NCBI GenBank assembly: GCA_011503125.2
Contig: WWBZ02000033.1
Span: forward strand, 1,488,001 to 1,552,000
Source of the DNA: Botryosphaeria dothidea
Taxonomy: Eukaryota > Ascomycota > Dothideomycetes > Botryosphaeriales > Botryosphaeriaceae
Length of the DNA: 64,000 bases
Direction of reading: 5' to 3'
Numbering within the stretch: the first letter of the stretch is position 1; each line of letters begins with the position of its first letter. This document shows, one piece after another, positions 22,673-32,928 of this stretch. The notes beneath the pieces were generated by a model. It made no database searches and was not told the DNA's origin. It saw only the letters and a program-made list of their open reading frames with translations. Both the position numbers and the translations under genes were made by a program.

Positions 22673-23845
22673 CTATGCCCACCCAATCCTGTACAGCTTG
22701 TACCCACTCTCGTCACCGCGACCAACCCCAGCACGCTTCTCGAGCTTCTCCATCTCCAAAATTGCCAACGCGCGACCATCCTTCGACTTCGGCGCGCGAC
22801 CATCCGCAAAAGCAGCCTCGACCGTATCCGTTATGCCCTCGAAGCGCCCCGTTGGCCGCACCGTTGCGATCAGCCAGAACACGCCGTCCGGCGCGAGAAG
22901 GCCGGCAGCGCAGTCCCGCAGCCACACGGCGTGCTCGCGCGCATAGATCACGTCGGCCGCGACCAGCAGCTGCGACGGCACATGCAGCGGCGCCTCCCAG
23001 CGCGGCGCCTCCCAATCCAACAAACACGCCTCCACCGGCGGGCGAGCCGCGGCCGGGAAGTTCGCCGCGACGTTCGCGCGCAGGTTCGCCAGGACGGCGG
23101 GGTGGTAGTCGGTGGCGACGACTCGCGGATCCGGCACGGCGAGCAGAGGCAGCGCCTTGCCGAGCACCAGGCTGACCAGCCCCGTGCCGGCGCCCAGCTC
23201 GACGACGGTCGGCGCCGCGCCGAGGACGCGCTGGTCGCGCCCGAAGAAGCGCGCGGGCGCGGCGCACATCAGGCCGGACAGGATGATGGACGCGCCCCAG
23301 CTCTGCAGGCCGACGTCGGTGTGGTCCGTCCCCGACAGCGGCGCGTCGTTGAGGCGCACCTCGACCGTGGCCGGCGCAGAGGCCGAGAGCGCGAAGGAGA
23401 AGTCGCGGGTTGTGCCTTCCTCCTCGTCTTCTTCGACCGGGTCGTTGAAGGATGCTAGGACGGCGGCGGCGGCGTCGATGAGGCGCGAGCGCGTGTCGTC
23501 GGAGTCGACTTGCAGCTCGTCGGCGCGCGCGATGAAGGCCGTCAGCCAGCGCACGGCGAAGTTGCGCTCGAAGGGGTCGGCGCGGAGGGCAGCGAGGGCG
23601 TCTTCGGCGTCGTCGTCATCGTCGTCTTCTTCGTTGTGGGACGCATAGCCGGAGTCGATTTGTGGGACGTGGAGAAGGTGCTTTGGTTCGAGGTGGGATT
23701 GGAGAGTGGGCGGCAGGCGGAGTGGACAATAAAGGAGAGTCAGGTTGCGCAACGCGGAAGAAATCTGCTCCTCCGTAAGCGCCCCCAGGGATCGAGCAGG
23801 AGGGAGGCTGCTCGTGGGAGGCAGGCACTGGCCCGGAAGGCTCAT
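22673..23845 (-). CDS. Protein-lysine N-methyltransferase, methyltransferase family 16
   Basis: A single-exon 390-codon gene, notably GC-rich. Seven-beta-strand SAM-dependent methyltransferase with motif I VELGAGTGLVSL at about 215-226, an acidic residue at the end of strand 2 (VVATDYHPA), and the post-motif VAADVIYAREHAVWL typical of family 16 lysine methyltransferases (EFM and METTL21 relatives). The N-terminal 160 residues carry an acidic run (EEDDDDDDAED) and the family-type N-terminal helical domain with DPFERNFAVRWLTAFI. Target is likely a translation factor or chaperone, but which cannot be read from sequence. A reverse-strand frame of similar length here is a GC shadow. Confidence 0.82.
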   Translation of the reverse strand: MSLPGQCLPPTSSLPPARSLGALTEEQISSALRNLTLLYCPLRLPPTLQSHLEPKHLLHVPQIDSGYASHNEEDDDDDDAEDALAALRADPFERNFAVRWLTAFIARADELQVDSDDTRSRLIDAAAAVLASFNDPVEEDEEEGTTRDFSFALSASAPATVEVRLNDAPLSGTDHTDVGLQSWGASIILSGLMCAAPARFFGRDQRVLGAAPTVVELGAGTGLVSLVLGKALPLLAVPDPRVVATDYHPAVLANLRANVAANFPAAARPPVEACLLDWEAPRWEAPLHVPSQLLVAADVIYAREHAVWLRDCAAGLLAPDGVFWLIATVRPTGRFEGITDTVEAAFADGRAPKSKDGRALAILEMEKLEKRAGVGRGDESGYKLYRIGWA

Positions 23846-24479
23846 CTGGCCTCGAAATGTGCCTGGTGCACCGAGAAGAGTGGAGAGAAGGTAGATCTGG
23901 AGTTGAAGGAGGGGACAAGGGGAAGGGAAACAAAAAAGAGAAAATTAGGTGGCGCCGAGTAGCGCCGAAAGCTGGGGCCGAGGCACAAAGGCCGGGACTT
24001 GACGCCGGTGTCCTTGTCTGCGCATCCATTTGAGAGGTCACGATGAGCCATTGTGGTCGTGCAGTGGTAAAGATGCGAAGAGGGCTGGAACGATTGGCGG
24101 CTACAGTTTCCCTGTTAGTGGTCAGGACCCTGGGTGGAGCCGGTGAGATTTTCTCGTCGGGCAAGTGCGGCGTGCGGAGGTTCTGATTGGTCCAGGACGT
24201 CTTAAGCATATCTCCATTAGTTCACCGTTGACACCGAGCCCGTCCGATTCGTCACCTTTGTTATACCTCCGCGAAACCGAGTCCGATATCTACTTTGAAT
24301 GCTGTTGTCAAACAGTGCTTACAATACAGTCTCCTTATTGCCATACTGTCCGTCGGTTTTCGTCCGCCGCTTACGGCATAAAGCCGGTCCGACTACATAG
24401 ATACGGAAATATAAATGGCTTGCAGGAGTCATGCTGATACTTGCATGCCAACCTCACTTTCAGCCCCCTTCACTCTACA
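23846..24479. promoter_or_regulatory. Divergent intergenic region between methyltransferase and reductase genes
   Basis: Both flanking genes start outward from here, so the two promoters lie in these 634 bp. Nothing specific recognised beyond TC-rich tracts. Confidence 0.5.
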
Positions 24480-25693
24480 ATGTCTTTACCTGAATCTTAT
24501 CAGGCCTTCCGTCGGACCTCAAAGGTGGGAAACGAGCCACTCACCGTCGAAAAGGTCCTGGAGAAGGGTCCCGCAGAACTTAAACCAGATGATGTTCTCA
24601 TCCGCATTCATGCCGTCTCCTTGAACTTCAGAGATGTTGGCATGCTGAACGGCAGATACCCGGTTCAGGTTGAGGAAAGAGGCATTCCGGCTTCCGACTG
24701 CGGGGCTGAAGTCATCGCCGTTGGATCCGGCGTCCAGACTTTCAAGACTGGAGATCATGTTGCACCTATCTTCAATCTCAACAACATCACTGGTGAGGAA
24801 AACGACAGCACCAGTGCCCTCGGCGGTGATGCTGCCGGAGTCCTACGAGAGTTCGCTGTCTTCGAGCAAAAGCATTTGGTACACCTTCCGCAGTATGTAT
24901 CTTGGGAAGAGGTATGTGTGGTTTTGTCTTTATCTTGCTTTTCCAAGTTTGCTAAATGATGAAAAGGCATCGACCATAGCTTGTGCTGGTGTCACGGCCT
25001 GGACAGCTCTGGACATGCCCAAGACAGCAAACAGGGGCAGAACTGCTCTACTTCAGGGTACATTAGCATTCTCATCTTTTCCAACAGTAGGGAACTCACA
25101 GCCTCGCAGGAACCGGGGGCGTCAGTATGTTTGCGCTCTTAATCTGTCTCTCGGCGGGCATTCATCCCATCATCACGTCATCTTCCGACGAAAAGTTGAG
25201 CTCCATCCGCAAGCTCGCATCCGAAGGTTCTATTAGCACGATCAACTACAGGACAACCCCCGATATCGTCGCAGAGTCAAAGCGTATCACTGGTGGTAGA
25301 GGCGTGGATGTCGTTATCAACAACACTGGCCCTGCTTCAATCCCACAGGACATCGAATGCTTGAGAAAGAACGGCATTGTTTCCCTTGTTGGCTTTCTCG
25401 AAGGCTTTGGAACAAGCCTTGACCCAAGCCTTTTCACCTCTCTTATGTTGAAAACAGCAAAGATTCAGTAAGTTCACCGTACGTTGCACCTTCGTCTAGT
25501 CACTAAACGCAAACCCAGGGGAATCGGTGTTGGCTCCAAGAAGGATTTTGAGGGTCTGAACCAGCACCTACAGACCCAGAAGGTTGGCCTGAAGCCACTC
25601 ATCGATCGAGTATTTGAGTTCGAGGATTCCAGGGCCGCATTTGATTACCTATACTCAGGAAAGCACGTGGGTAAAGTTGTGATCAAGGTCTGA
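24480..25693 (+). CDS. Medium-chain NAD(P)-dependent alcohol dehydrogenase/quinone oxidoreductase
   Basis: Four exons: 24480-24911, 24967-25057, 25110-25467 and 25519-25693 (introns 55, 52 and 51 bp); 351 aa. The start MSLPESYQAF and the GroES-like N-terminal half (LIRIHAVSLNFRDVGMLNGRYP, IPASDCGAEVIAVGSGVQTF, GDHVAPIF) fit the MDR superfamily. The nucleotide-binding half shows ACAGVTAWTAL, then QGTGGVSMFALLI, where the GTGGV loop is rebuilt exactly by splicing intron 2 at CTCGCAG. The usual Cys/His zinc ligands of classic alcohol dehydrogenases are not visible, so it is probably a zinc-independent NADPH-type member (YogA/Zta1-like). Substrate unknown. Tail to tail with the old yellow enzyme, 144 bp apart. 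Confidence 0.86.
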
Positions 25694-25837
25694 GCGTCTT
25701 GATTTCTATTCCATTTCTATGTTGATTTCTAAATCAAGCAAAAGAGTCGTTAAGATATATTGCTCCCAAACTCCATCCCAAGCTGTATCTACAGTCTCCA
25801 ATGCATCGCGGGAATCTTATTCACAAACATGAAAATC

Positions 25838-27019
25838 TTAAACAGCCTCAGCCGGCTTTCCAAACTCCTCAATGTACTCCTTCGAGAAGGGATAGTCAAC
25901 GTAACCCGGCTCGCACTTGTCGCCAGCCTTCTGGTTGATGTAGAAAGTGAACCTGTCGTAGTCAGCCCACTCGATGCCCTTCTTCACGCGGTAGACGAGG
26001 TCGGGCGTGGAGATGAAGCGGCGGCCGAAAACGATGGCAACGTCGTAGTCCTTGTAGGTGGTCTCGACGGCGTTCTTGGCCGACTCCGGGGTAAAGCCAC
26101 CGGCGATGAGCAGCGGCTTGTCGTTGCCCCAGGCCTGCAGCGCGAACTGAAGGGTCTCGCCCTGGGGGTCGCGGTCGATAACGCCGGCGACGCGGGGCTC
26201 GACGAGGTGGAGGTAGGAGAGCTGCAGCTTGTGCAGCTCGGAGATGAGGTAGGAGAGCTGCGGGGCGATCTTGTCCATGGTCATGCGCATGCCCTGGAAG
26301 TTGCTGAAGGGGCTGAGACGAATGCCCGTCTTCTCGGCGCCGACGGCCTGGACGACGGCTTTCGAGACCTCGATGGCGAAGCGGGCGCGGTTCTCAACGC
26401 TGCCGCCCCAACTGTCGGTGCGCTTGTTGGAGACGTCCTGGGTAAACTGGTCGATGAGATAGCCGTGAGCGCCGTGGATCTCGACACCATCGAAGCCGGC
26501 CTTCTCGACGGCGTTCTTGGCGGCGGTGGCGTAGTCGTTGATGTAGCTGTGGATCTCCTCCTCGGTCAGGGGTCTGGGAGCGGGCAGGCCGGCGGCCATG
26601 GGGACGTCGCTGGCGCTGACGAAGTTGTTCTTGAAGTCGAAGTCCTCGTTCTTGACAGCACCGCCAGAGCCCTCTGGGTCGGGCCAGGCAGCACGGCCGA
26701 GTGCCCACAGCTGAACCCAGATCTTGCTGCCCTTGGCGTGGACGGCATCGGTGATCTTCTTCCAACCAGCCAGCTGCTCCTCAGTCCACAGACCAGGGAT
26801 GTTGGCGTAACCACCAGCACGGGCGGTAATAAAGGTGGCCTCGGAAAGAATCAAGGTACCCGGAACAACGGCGCGCTGAGCGTAGTACTGCTTCATGGTA
26901 TCGGTAGGGACATGCTCGTCGGTGGCACGGAAGCGAGTCAGGGGAGCCATCACAACCCGGTGCTCAAGCTGGGAGCTTCCCACCTTGATGGGAGTGAAGA
27001 GCTTGCTGTTCTCGGCCAT
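25838..27019 (-). CDS. Old yellow enzyme family NAD(P)H:flavin oxidoreductase (ene-reductase)
   Basis: A single-exon gene, 393 aa from ATG 27019; an upstream in-frame extension to 27208 begins in the promoter and is unlikely. FMN-binding TIM barrel with MAPLTRFRA at about 25, the active-site pair and Tyr in EIHGAHGYLIDQFTQD at about 184-199 (His/His instead of the His/Asn of yeast OYE), DSWGGSVENRARF, and the C-terminal FMN phosphate loop AIVFGRRFISTPDLV. Such enzymes reduce activated C=C bonds of enones using NADPH. The substrate is unknown. A 422-codon open frame on the opposite strand is an artefact of third-position GC. Confidence 0.9.
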   Translation of the reverse strand: MAENSKLFTPIKVGSSQLEHRVVMAPLTRFRATDEHVPTDTMKQYYAQRAVVPGTLILSEATFITARAGGYANIPGLWTEEQLAGWKKITDAVHAKGSKIWVQLWALGRAAWPDPEGSGGAVKNEDFDFKNNFVSASDVPMAAGLPAPRPLTEEEIHSYINDYATAAKNAVEKAGFDGVEIHGAHGYLIDQFTQDVSNKRTDSWGGSVENRARFAIEVSKAVVQAVGAEKTGIRLSPFSNFQGMRMTMDKIAPQLSYLISELHKLQLSYLHLVEPRVAGVIDRDPQGETLQFALQAWGNDKPLLIAGGFTPESAKNAVETTYKDYDVAIVFGRRFISTPDLVYRVKKGIEWADYDRFTFYINQKAGDKCEPGYVDYPFSKEYIEEFGKPAEAV

Positions 27020-29093
27020 GACGTCTGATTTGGTAAGAACTGTAGAAATGAAGAAGAAACGAAAGGAACTGGTTGACTGCGAATTGAACCAAGAGAGAGT
27101 GGTGGGTATGAGGTGAGTATTTATACTTCTGCAGATTCTATCATTTTCCAGTGGAGCATGCTCAGGCGATTTACAATCGGAGTCAACAAGATTGGCATTG
27201 CTGCTCACTCATCATCCTTAGTCTGAAGAGACGCAGGGACAGCCATCTCAGACACACGTGGCAAAGCTTGTCGGCGTATTTTCCCGGATGCTATCAGAAA
27301 TTGCGGCCTGGGATGTAAGTCATCATTCAGGAAGACCATGAAAAATGTGAAGAATAGTGATCATGGTTGGTGAGGCTTCCACAGAAGAGCATAGACGCGC
27401 CATTGCTGGCCGAGCGAGGATGGCTGCAGCCAATCAGAAGCATCTATCCTCCGGGCGGGTGGAGCTCGGTCGTGGTATGCTTTGTAATTTTGAGGCTTGA
27501 AGTGTTATACTAATCATCACAACACCATTAGTCGCAAGTGCCTGTGCTCAGGCAAAGCTTTCCATTCGGTCCGAGTCACGATCCAAGCCTAACGTCGCAT
27601 GTCGGCACGATCTCGGGATTGTGGTGATTCTTCTCATGGAAATCGGCAGAACTCTATTCGATCCGCCTCCATTTACCGTGGCATACGTCATTGCCTTCCA
27701 GGTCATCCTTTATCAGTGGGAGTCGCATTGCATGTTTATGATGTGAAAACTAGATTGCAAATTCTTCTTCAATACCATCGTTTATCGGTTCATATCATCT
27801 GATATGTTCTGCCATCTTGTGGTCTCGAAGACAGTACGAGACTAGGAACACCGCTACACGTTAATGGTCTGGGAAACCCTCTCTCTGCGTTTTATTTTTT
27901 TATCTAAACCGATAAATCTCCATCATTACCTTTGAACAATGCATTCTTCAATCGTTTCACCCTTTTTCCTCACACAGTCCGCCCGACCCAAAAAGAACCT
28001 TCTTCAACCAATGCGATAGCAGCCGAAATGATGAATGAAGCGGAAAATTCACCATAAATGTTTAATATGAAAAGAAGTCGGAAGTAGATACCGTGGACGG
28101 TTCAAGTGCAAGTCAGAATCGCTAATATCAAATCCTTGCTTGAAAATCACTTTCGCCGTTTTGTCATGCTGCTTCAGCTTTGGAAAGACGTAAAGGGAGG
28201 TTCATGAATACGTATTGCTGCTTGCCCTGCAGCGTGGACGGGAGAGAAGTGTGGGGAAGCGGTCGCAATTTTTTTTTTCTGACAGTTGAACGCGAATGGC
28301 CACGACCAAGGCCTGCAACGCGCAACTCGGTCAGAGACTCCACGAGAATGTCCGCTAGTAGCAGGCTCAGCCGGTCGGAGATCCGTGAAGAATCTCTCGA
28401 TTTCTAAATGAGCATGTTGGAGCAGGCGTAAAGTATACAGGATGTAAAACAAATCTCATGCCTGTGGGCCTGTGGTCTGCCGAGTTCTGGGGCCGCCCCG
28501 TCCCGCCCGCTGTGGGGCTATCCTTTGGGCGACCAGTGTTCGTACCGGTACCTATGCGTACACGTCGATGGGAAGAGAATAAATTTGTATTTAAATTTCC
28601 ACACGCGAGCGAAAATTTAATGAGTAATATCCAGTCGTGATAGGGTCACTGCTGGATATTCAAAGCTACTGTCTTGTAGTTTCAAGATGAATGCATGCAA
28701 GCAAATTTATGTATCCTCTTAATACCTAGAGTCACTTTGATCCATGAAGACTTCTCAAGACGCCCAGTTTCTCAATGACAAAGCGTGCATTATTGCAAGC
28801 AAGCGAACACATCACCGCTCTCACCAACCCCTTTGACAACTCATCACACGGCTTCAAATTATATGAAACGCTTAGATGGAAACGACATATGCACAAGAGC
28901 GGAGATGGCGGAGGAAAGCGGCTTTAGCGTCATATCCAATGTTCTTACCCCGCATGATGACTTCCCTATTCGGAACGGTCGACTATGTGTAAGCTTGCAG
29001 TTTGTATTTAGTTAAAACTCAACACTCTTGAGAGAACGACACCGCCTCATAAACCTCCTCGCTCTTCTTTCTCATCCTCATCATCACAGCATC
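27020..29093. other. Long intergenic region, nothing recognised
   Basis: Upstream of both flanking, divergently transcribed genes. AT-rich around 27840-28100. A 9-bp inverted repeat AATATCCAG/CTGGATATT lies at 28626-28634 and 28652-28660. No gene or RNA recognised. Confidence 0.5.
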
Positions 29094-31360
29094 ATGTCTC
29101 CGGCACTCGAAAAGCAATCGACGATCTCGTGGCCGACTGTCACAGAGTTTCAACCCGAGAAACATCACGGCTTTCCTCGAAATGTTGGCCCTATTGCCGA
29201 CTTGGACATCGACCCTTCCCTGGCCCCAAAGAAATACGAAATCCTCGGCACCCATCCTGACTCACAGATTCTATTTACTGATGTGAACATCCTCAATTCA
29301 ACCGGCAACGAGCCGTACCGCGGCGATGTGCTAATTAAAGGTATGAAAAGCGTGCTCGGACACAACGCACATCTTAGCTGATTAAACACATAAAGGCGAA
29401 CGTATAGCTCAAGTTGGAGCGGTTTCTAACCGAGAGCAACTCATAAGAGATCCCAAAGTCCGGGTGTTTCAGGGCAGAGGCAGGACGCTCATGTCTGGCC
29501 TTGGCGATGCGCACGCACATTTCTCCTGGATGTTACGGCGCAGCCTCCACAGGAACATAGAAAGAGAAGATGGGGGAGCCCGCAGAGAGAACCCCACCAA
29601 GGGAAGGGGAAAGGCGCCACGTGACCCCGCACGTGAGCCCCCACCAGGACCCACATGTCGCCCTCTAAAGCCCGGGCGACATAGAGCAACTGTCGCCCAG
29701 TGTAGCCCCGGCGACATAGGGCAACACATAGATTGTAGACAATCTCCTACGTGTATATAAACCACACTCCTTAGATAGCTTTGACCTTCGTGGTCAACTT
29801 CAACAATAGAACTTCGCAATAGAATTTGGACTCTATTGGTAACAAGGCCTTCGCACGCAGTGCTCAGTCTTCAGTCGTCTACTCGTTCCTCACGTACCTC
29901 TTCTTGTACCCACTCAAGGAAAACCCTTCGACAGGTTTCCACCCTCTTTGGTGTTTGGATCCTTAGAGGTAGAGGCCCGCTCGTTACACTGGAACGGTGA
30001 GTGTTGACCACCTTTGCTTTGAATTCTAGAGCTGAATGCGCAATTACACGCAGGCGGTGATCTCGCCAGACTCGGTGAGCTTGGGGTTGAGGAACACGTG
30101 TTGCTCACCATGAAGAGCGCTCAGTGCTTCCTGGACTCCGGCTACACCATGGCTTTCGGCGCTGCTTCTGCAAAGAAGCGTTTGGATGTGGTGATCAGAG
30201 ACGCGATCAACGCAGGGGACATCCCTGGTCCTCGATATCTGGCCAACGGCCAAGAAATGTGCAGGCGGAGTGGTGATCTGGTCGCCGGTATTTCCGCCTT
30301 CGCCGACGGACCAGATGAAATGCGTGACGTGATCAGAGAGCACGTTGCTCTCGGTGTGGATAACATTAAGTTGAGCATGTCCGGAGAGGAGGTATGGTTG
30401 ATCTGAACAGCTGAGTCCCTTAACAGGACTAACCGCCCGTCGTTAGATCACGGAGACCAGATCCGCACAAGACTGCTACTTTACGGAAGAAGAAACGGCT
30501 GCCTGCGTTGAGGAGGCGCATGCTCATGGCAAGCGGCTCTGTGGACATGCACGTGCCCGTGACTCTGTGAAACTTTGCGCTAAGTACGGAGTTGATGTTA
30601 TCTTCCATGCTTCTTATGTGGACGACGAAGGTTAGTTGTTCCCCAAACATGGTTTCTCAATGTGACATTACTAACCCCAGGACGGTACTTAACACCTAGG
30701 AATGGAAATGCTCGAAGACAAGAAGACAAAACTTGTTGTGGCGCCTGCCATCAATTGGCTTGTAGCAACGTTGAACGAGGCTGAGATGTTCGGCTATTAC
30801 CATGAGCAGGCGGAGAAAGCCGGTTATCAAAGAGAGCTCGATGCTGCAATTGCAGGGCTCCGGGAGATGCACCGGCGGGGTATCGTCGTCTTACCAGGAG
30901 GTGATTATGGGTTTGCAGTGAGCGTCCCTAAGGCAATTTCATGCATTAGTAATACTTACATGAGCAGTGGACGCCTCATGGTACATACGCTCGCGATCTC
31001 GAACACTTTGTCCGCCTGCTCGGCTTCAGCAAGCATGAAGTTCTTATCTCAGCTACCAGTGGGGTCGCCAAGCTGTTCATGAGGGATAATGAGCTTGGAA
31101 AGATCCTTCCAGGGTACTATGCAGACTGTCTCTTGATCGATGGAGATCCATTGGATGACGTCACAATCCTCCAAGACCATGACAAGATCAATATCATCAT
31201 TATGAACGGCCGTGTTCACAAGGCTGGAAGAAGAGAATACGTCCGGGACTTCGGCATCGTCCCCATTGCAGGTCAGGATCAAAACAAACACAATATTGTT
31301 CCCAATATGGCTGCGGAGGACTATCCGGAAATCAAGAAGAGTATGCAGAAGAACTACTAA
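29094..31360 (+). pseudogene. Metal-dependent amidohydrolase gene split by a solo LTR
   Basis: Six exons: 29094-29340, 29396-29530 plus 29994-29996, 30054-30391, 30447-30630, 30700-30917 and 30968-31360. Without the LTR and one copy of its target duplication the exons total 1518 bp, an exact 506 codons with no stop, so the insertion at 29531-29993 is the only lesion. Amidohydrolase signatures: metal-binding LGDAHAHFSW (HxH), DNIKLSMSGE with the bridging Lys, two later His (CGHARARD, VIFHASYVDDEG) and the Asp in LPGGDYGFAWTPHGTYARD. The family hydrolyses amide or ester bonds; substrate unknown. In the present allele translation would enter the LTR and stop at about 29760, directly after the HxH motif. 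Neighbours suggest a catabolic cluster. Confidence 0.88.
29531..29988 (+). mobile_element. Solo LTR inserted in the amidohydrolase exon, with 5-bp target duplication
   Basis: The element starts TGTTACGGCGC and ends CCGCTCGTTACA, and is flanked on both sides by CTGGA (29526-29530 and 29989-29993). Length 458 bp. TATATAA at 29754-29760 is a likely promoter. An internal 15-bp direct repeat with one mismatch is at 29676-29690 and 29711-29725. CpA and TpG are plentiful, so the copy has escaped RIP. The perfect duplication and lack of decay suggest recent insertion followed by LTR-LTR recombination. Orientation is assigned from the TATA motif. Confidence 0.9.
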
Positions 31361-31899
31361 TTTTGCATTCTTTGGTTTGTCGCAATAACGCAGAACGTCT
31401 CCCCTCCAGGTGGGTGAAGATGCAAAAACTTTCGTTGGTACAAACTGCTGCATGGGTGTCATTTGCATAATTCATATTTGTGCATAGTATACGTTGTGTT
31501 GCCAATATCAACATTTCGCTTTTTGATGGAACGAAGGCAGTCTGTCTGTCGCACCATCTCTGCTTAGTCAGCTCAATGTATATAACTTACCCCGCTCGAT
31601 AGTTCAATCATCAGAGCTTCTCCCCATTTTGTTCCATCACTTTTCCACTACAGCAAGTGACGACATTTATTAGACGTCACTCGCCAAGGATTTGGACTGT
31701 GGCGTAGGCCTTCTCTTGTATTATTTCCACTACGCAAGTTTGCATGTCCACCAGATCTAAGGGCACAACCCTCTCGGCCAGGCAGGCGGTGCCCCTCATT
31801 TTGGAGATGTGCTTATTAACTACGTAGTGACATAAGCATAGCGTGACTTGACTTTATCTCAATTATTTAAACTCATAGGACGTGCCGTCCTCTCTTTTC
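31361..31899. other. Intergenic, nothing recognised
   Basis: 3' flank of the amidohydrolase and promoter of the cytochrome b5-like gene. No repeat or RNA recognised. Confidence 0.5.
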
Positions 31900-32472
31900 A
31901 TGCACTTTTTCCAAAAATATCTTGACAGCACCATGAGTTGGCTAAAACTTTATTCTCGTCACACGCAACATCTTTATTCGACTCCAGCAGAACTCAATTC
32001 TGAGACCGAGCAGATGCGCATTGGACATGACAAATTATTCAAGTCTGCCGCTCAGGAATCCAACGAGGGAAATAAAGATGCTACGGTCTACACATCGCCA
32101 GCTCAACACCATCAGTCTTCCAAATGTTTGCAGCTGATCGACGAAAGCGTACCAGATCACGAACTGCCGTTCATCGCTGCATCAGATATCGCTGCAGCAA
32201 CCATCATCCGTGAAAGGTGCCGCCTTCTGATTGTAGATATTGTCTATGACTGCACGAACTTCGCTGAAGAGCATCCTTGCGGGACCACGATACTCGAGGA
32301 CTTCAAAGGAACGGACTGTACCTGGCAATTCTGGAGATTTCACAGCATCAAGAATCTTCAAACCACTGGCCGTGGCCTTAGAATTGGCCGTACCGCGGGT
32401 GTCAGGAACAAGTACCAGAGACGGCCACGGTATGTTGGCCTGGCTCGCTTGGACTCTGCACAAGACTGGTGA
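31900..32472 (+). CDS. Cytochrome b5-like heme-binding protein
   Basis: Single frame of 190 codons from ATG 31900 (MHFFQKYLDSTM); an in-frame ATG at 31882 gives 196 aa, and the true start is uncertain. The C-terminal half has a cytochrome b5 fold signature: LLIVDIVYDCTNFAEEHPCG, then LEDFKGTDCTWQFWRFHS, where His of EHPxG and His of HS are the two axial heme ligands, followed by RIGR and a C-terminal RPRYVGLARLD common in fungal b5-like proteins. The usual second Gly of HPGG is Cys. The N-terminal 90 residues are polar with no domain recognised. Possibly electron donor to an oxygenase or desaturase; which one is unknown. No lesion seen, unlike its neighbours. Confidence 0.68.
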   Translation: MHFFQKYLDSTMSWLKLYSRHTQHLYSTPAELNSETEQMRIGHDKLFKSAAQESNEGNKDATVYTSPAQHHQSSKCLQLIDESVPDHELPFIAASDIAAATIIRERCRLLIVDIVYDCTNFAEEHPCGTTILEDFKGTDCTWQFWRFHSIKNLQTTGRGLRIGRTAGVRNKYQRRPRYVGLARLDSAQDW

Positions 32473-32928
32473 AAGACAAGAACGTCTTGGAAGCTTCATA
32501 CTGAAAAATTGATCGTCAGAGGATTCAATAATTCTTTCGAAAGTGGTTATGAGATGTAACTAGTGCTGGACGTCTTGTAATATTCAGTGATTACGAAAGT
32601 GTGGCAGGGCTGCCGGTTGCGAATTGTGTGTCAGGGCGGAGAAAACGTGGGCTTGAGTAGTTACAGATCCGGGAATTCTCGAGTGGAGTGAAATTAAGCG
32701 GGACTTGTCACTGCGCAGCGCTGATGACGGAAAGGTGAGCAGGGATATGCGAGGAGCGCGGAGATGGCGGAGATGGCAAGCGGACTTCCGCAGCGCACAT
32801 GAACAGCTTACTACCAATGCATCATATTAAAAGAGTAGAGTGTTATATGAGAGTACTTCCCTATTGTTCTCACACCCATTGTTCTCCTTGCTGCATTTTC
32901 AAGGTTTTGTCTTCTGCAAACAAAAAAA
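32473..32928. other. Intergenic, nothing recognised
   Basis: Promoter of the hydrolase fusion gene; no motif stood out. Confidence 0.5.

Noticed and set aside
22675..23962. Several plus- and minus-strand frames of 150-185 codons
   Set aside because: All overlap the methyltransferase gene in other phases; low-complexity Arg/Ala content from high GC.
25760..27028. A 422-codon open frame on the plus strand
   Set aside because: It is antisense to the old yellow enzyme gene, whose minus-strand protein has all family motifs. The plus frame is a Leu/Val/Gly-rich shadow produced by codon bias.
29531..29988. Reading the LTR in the amidohydrolase as a large intron
   Set aside because: No donor at the left border, duplicated CTGGA at both borders, and a normal 57-bp intron with good sites lies immediately after it.
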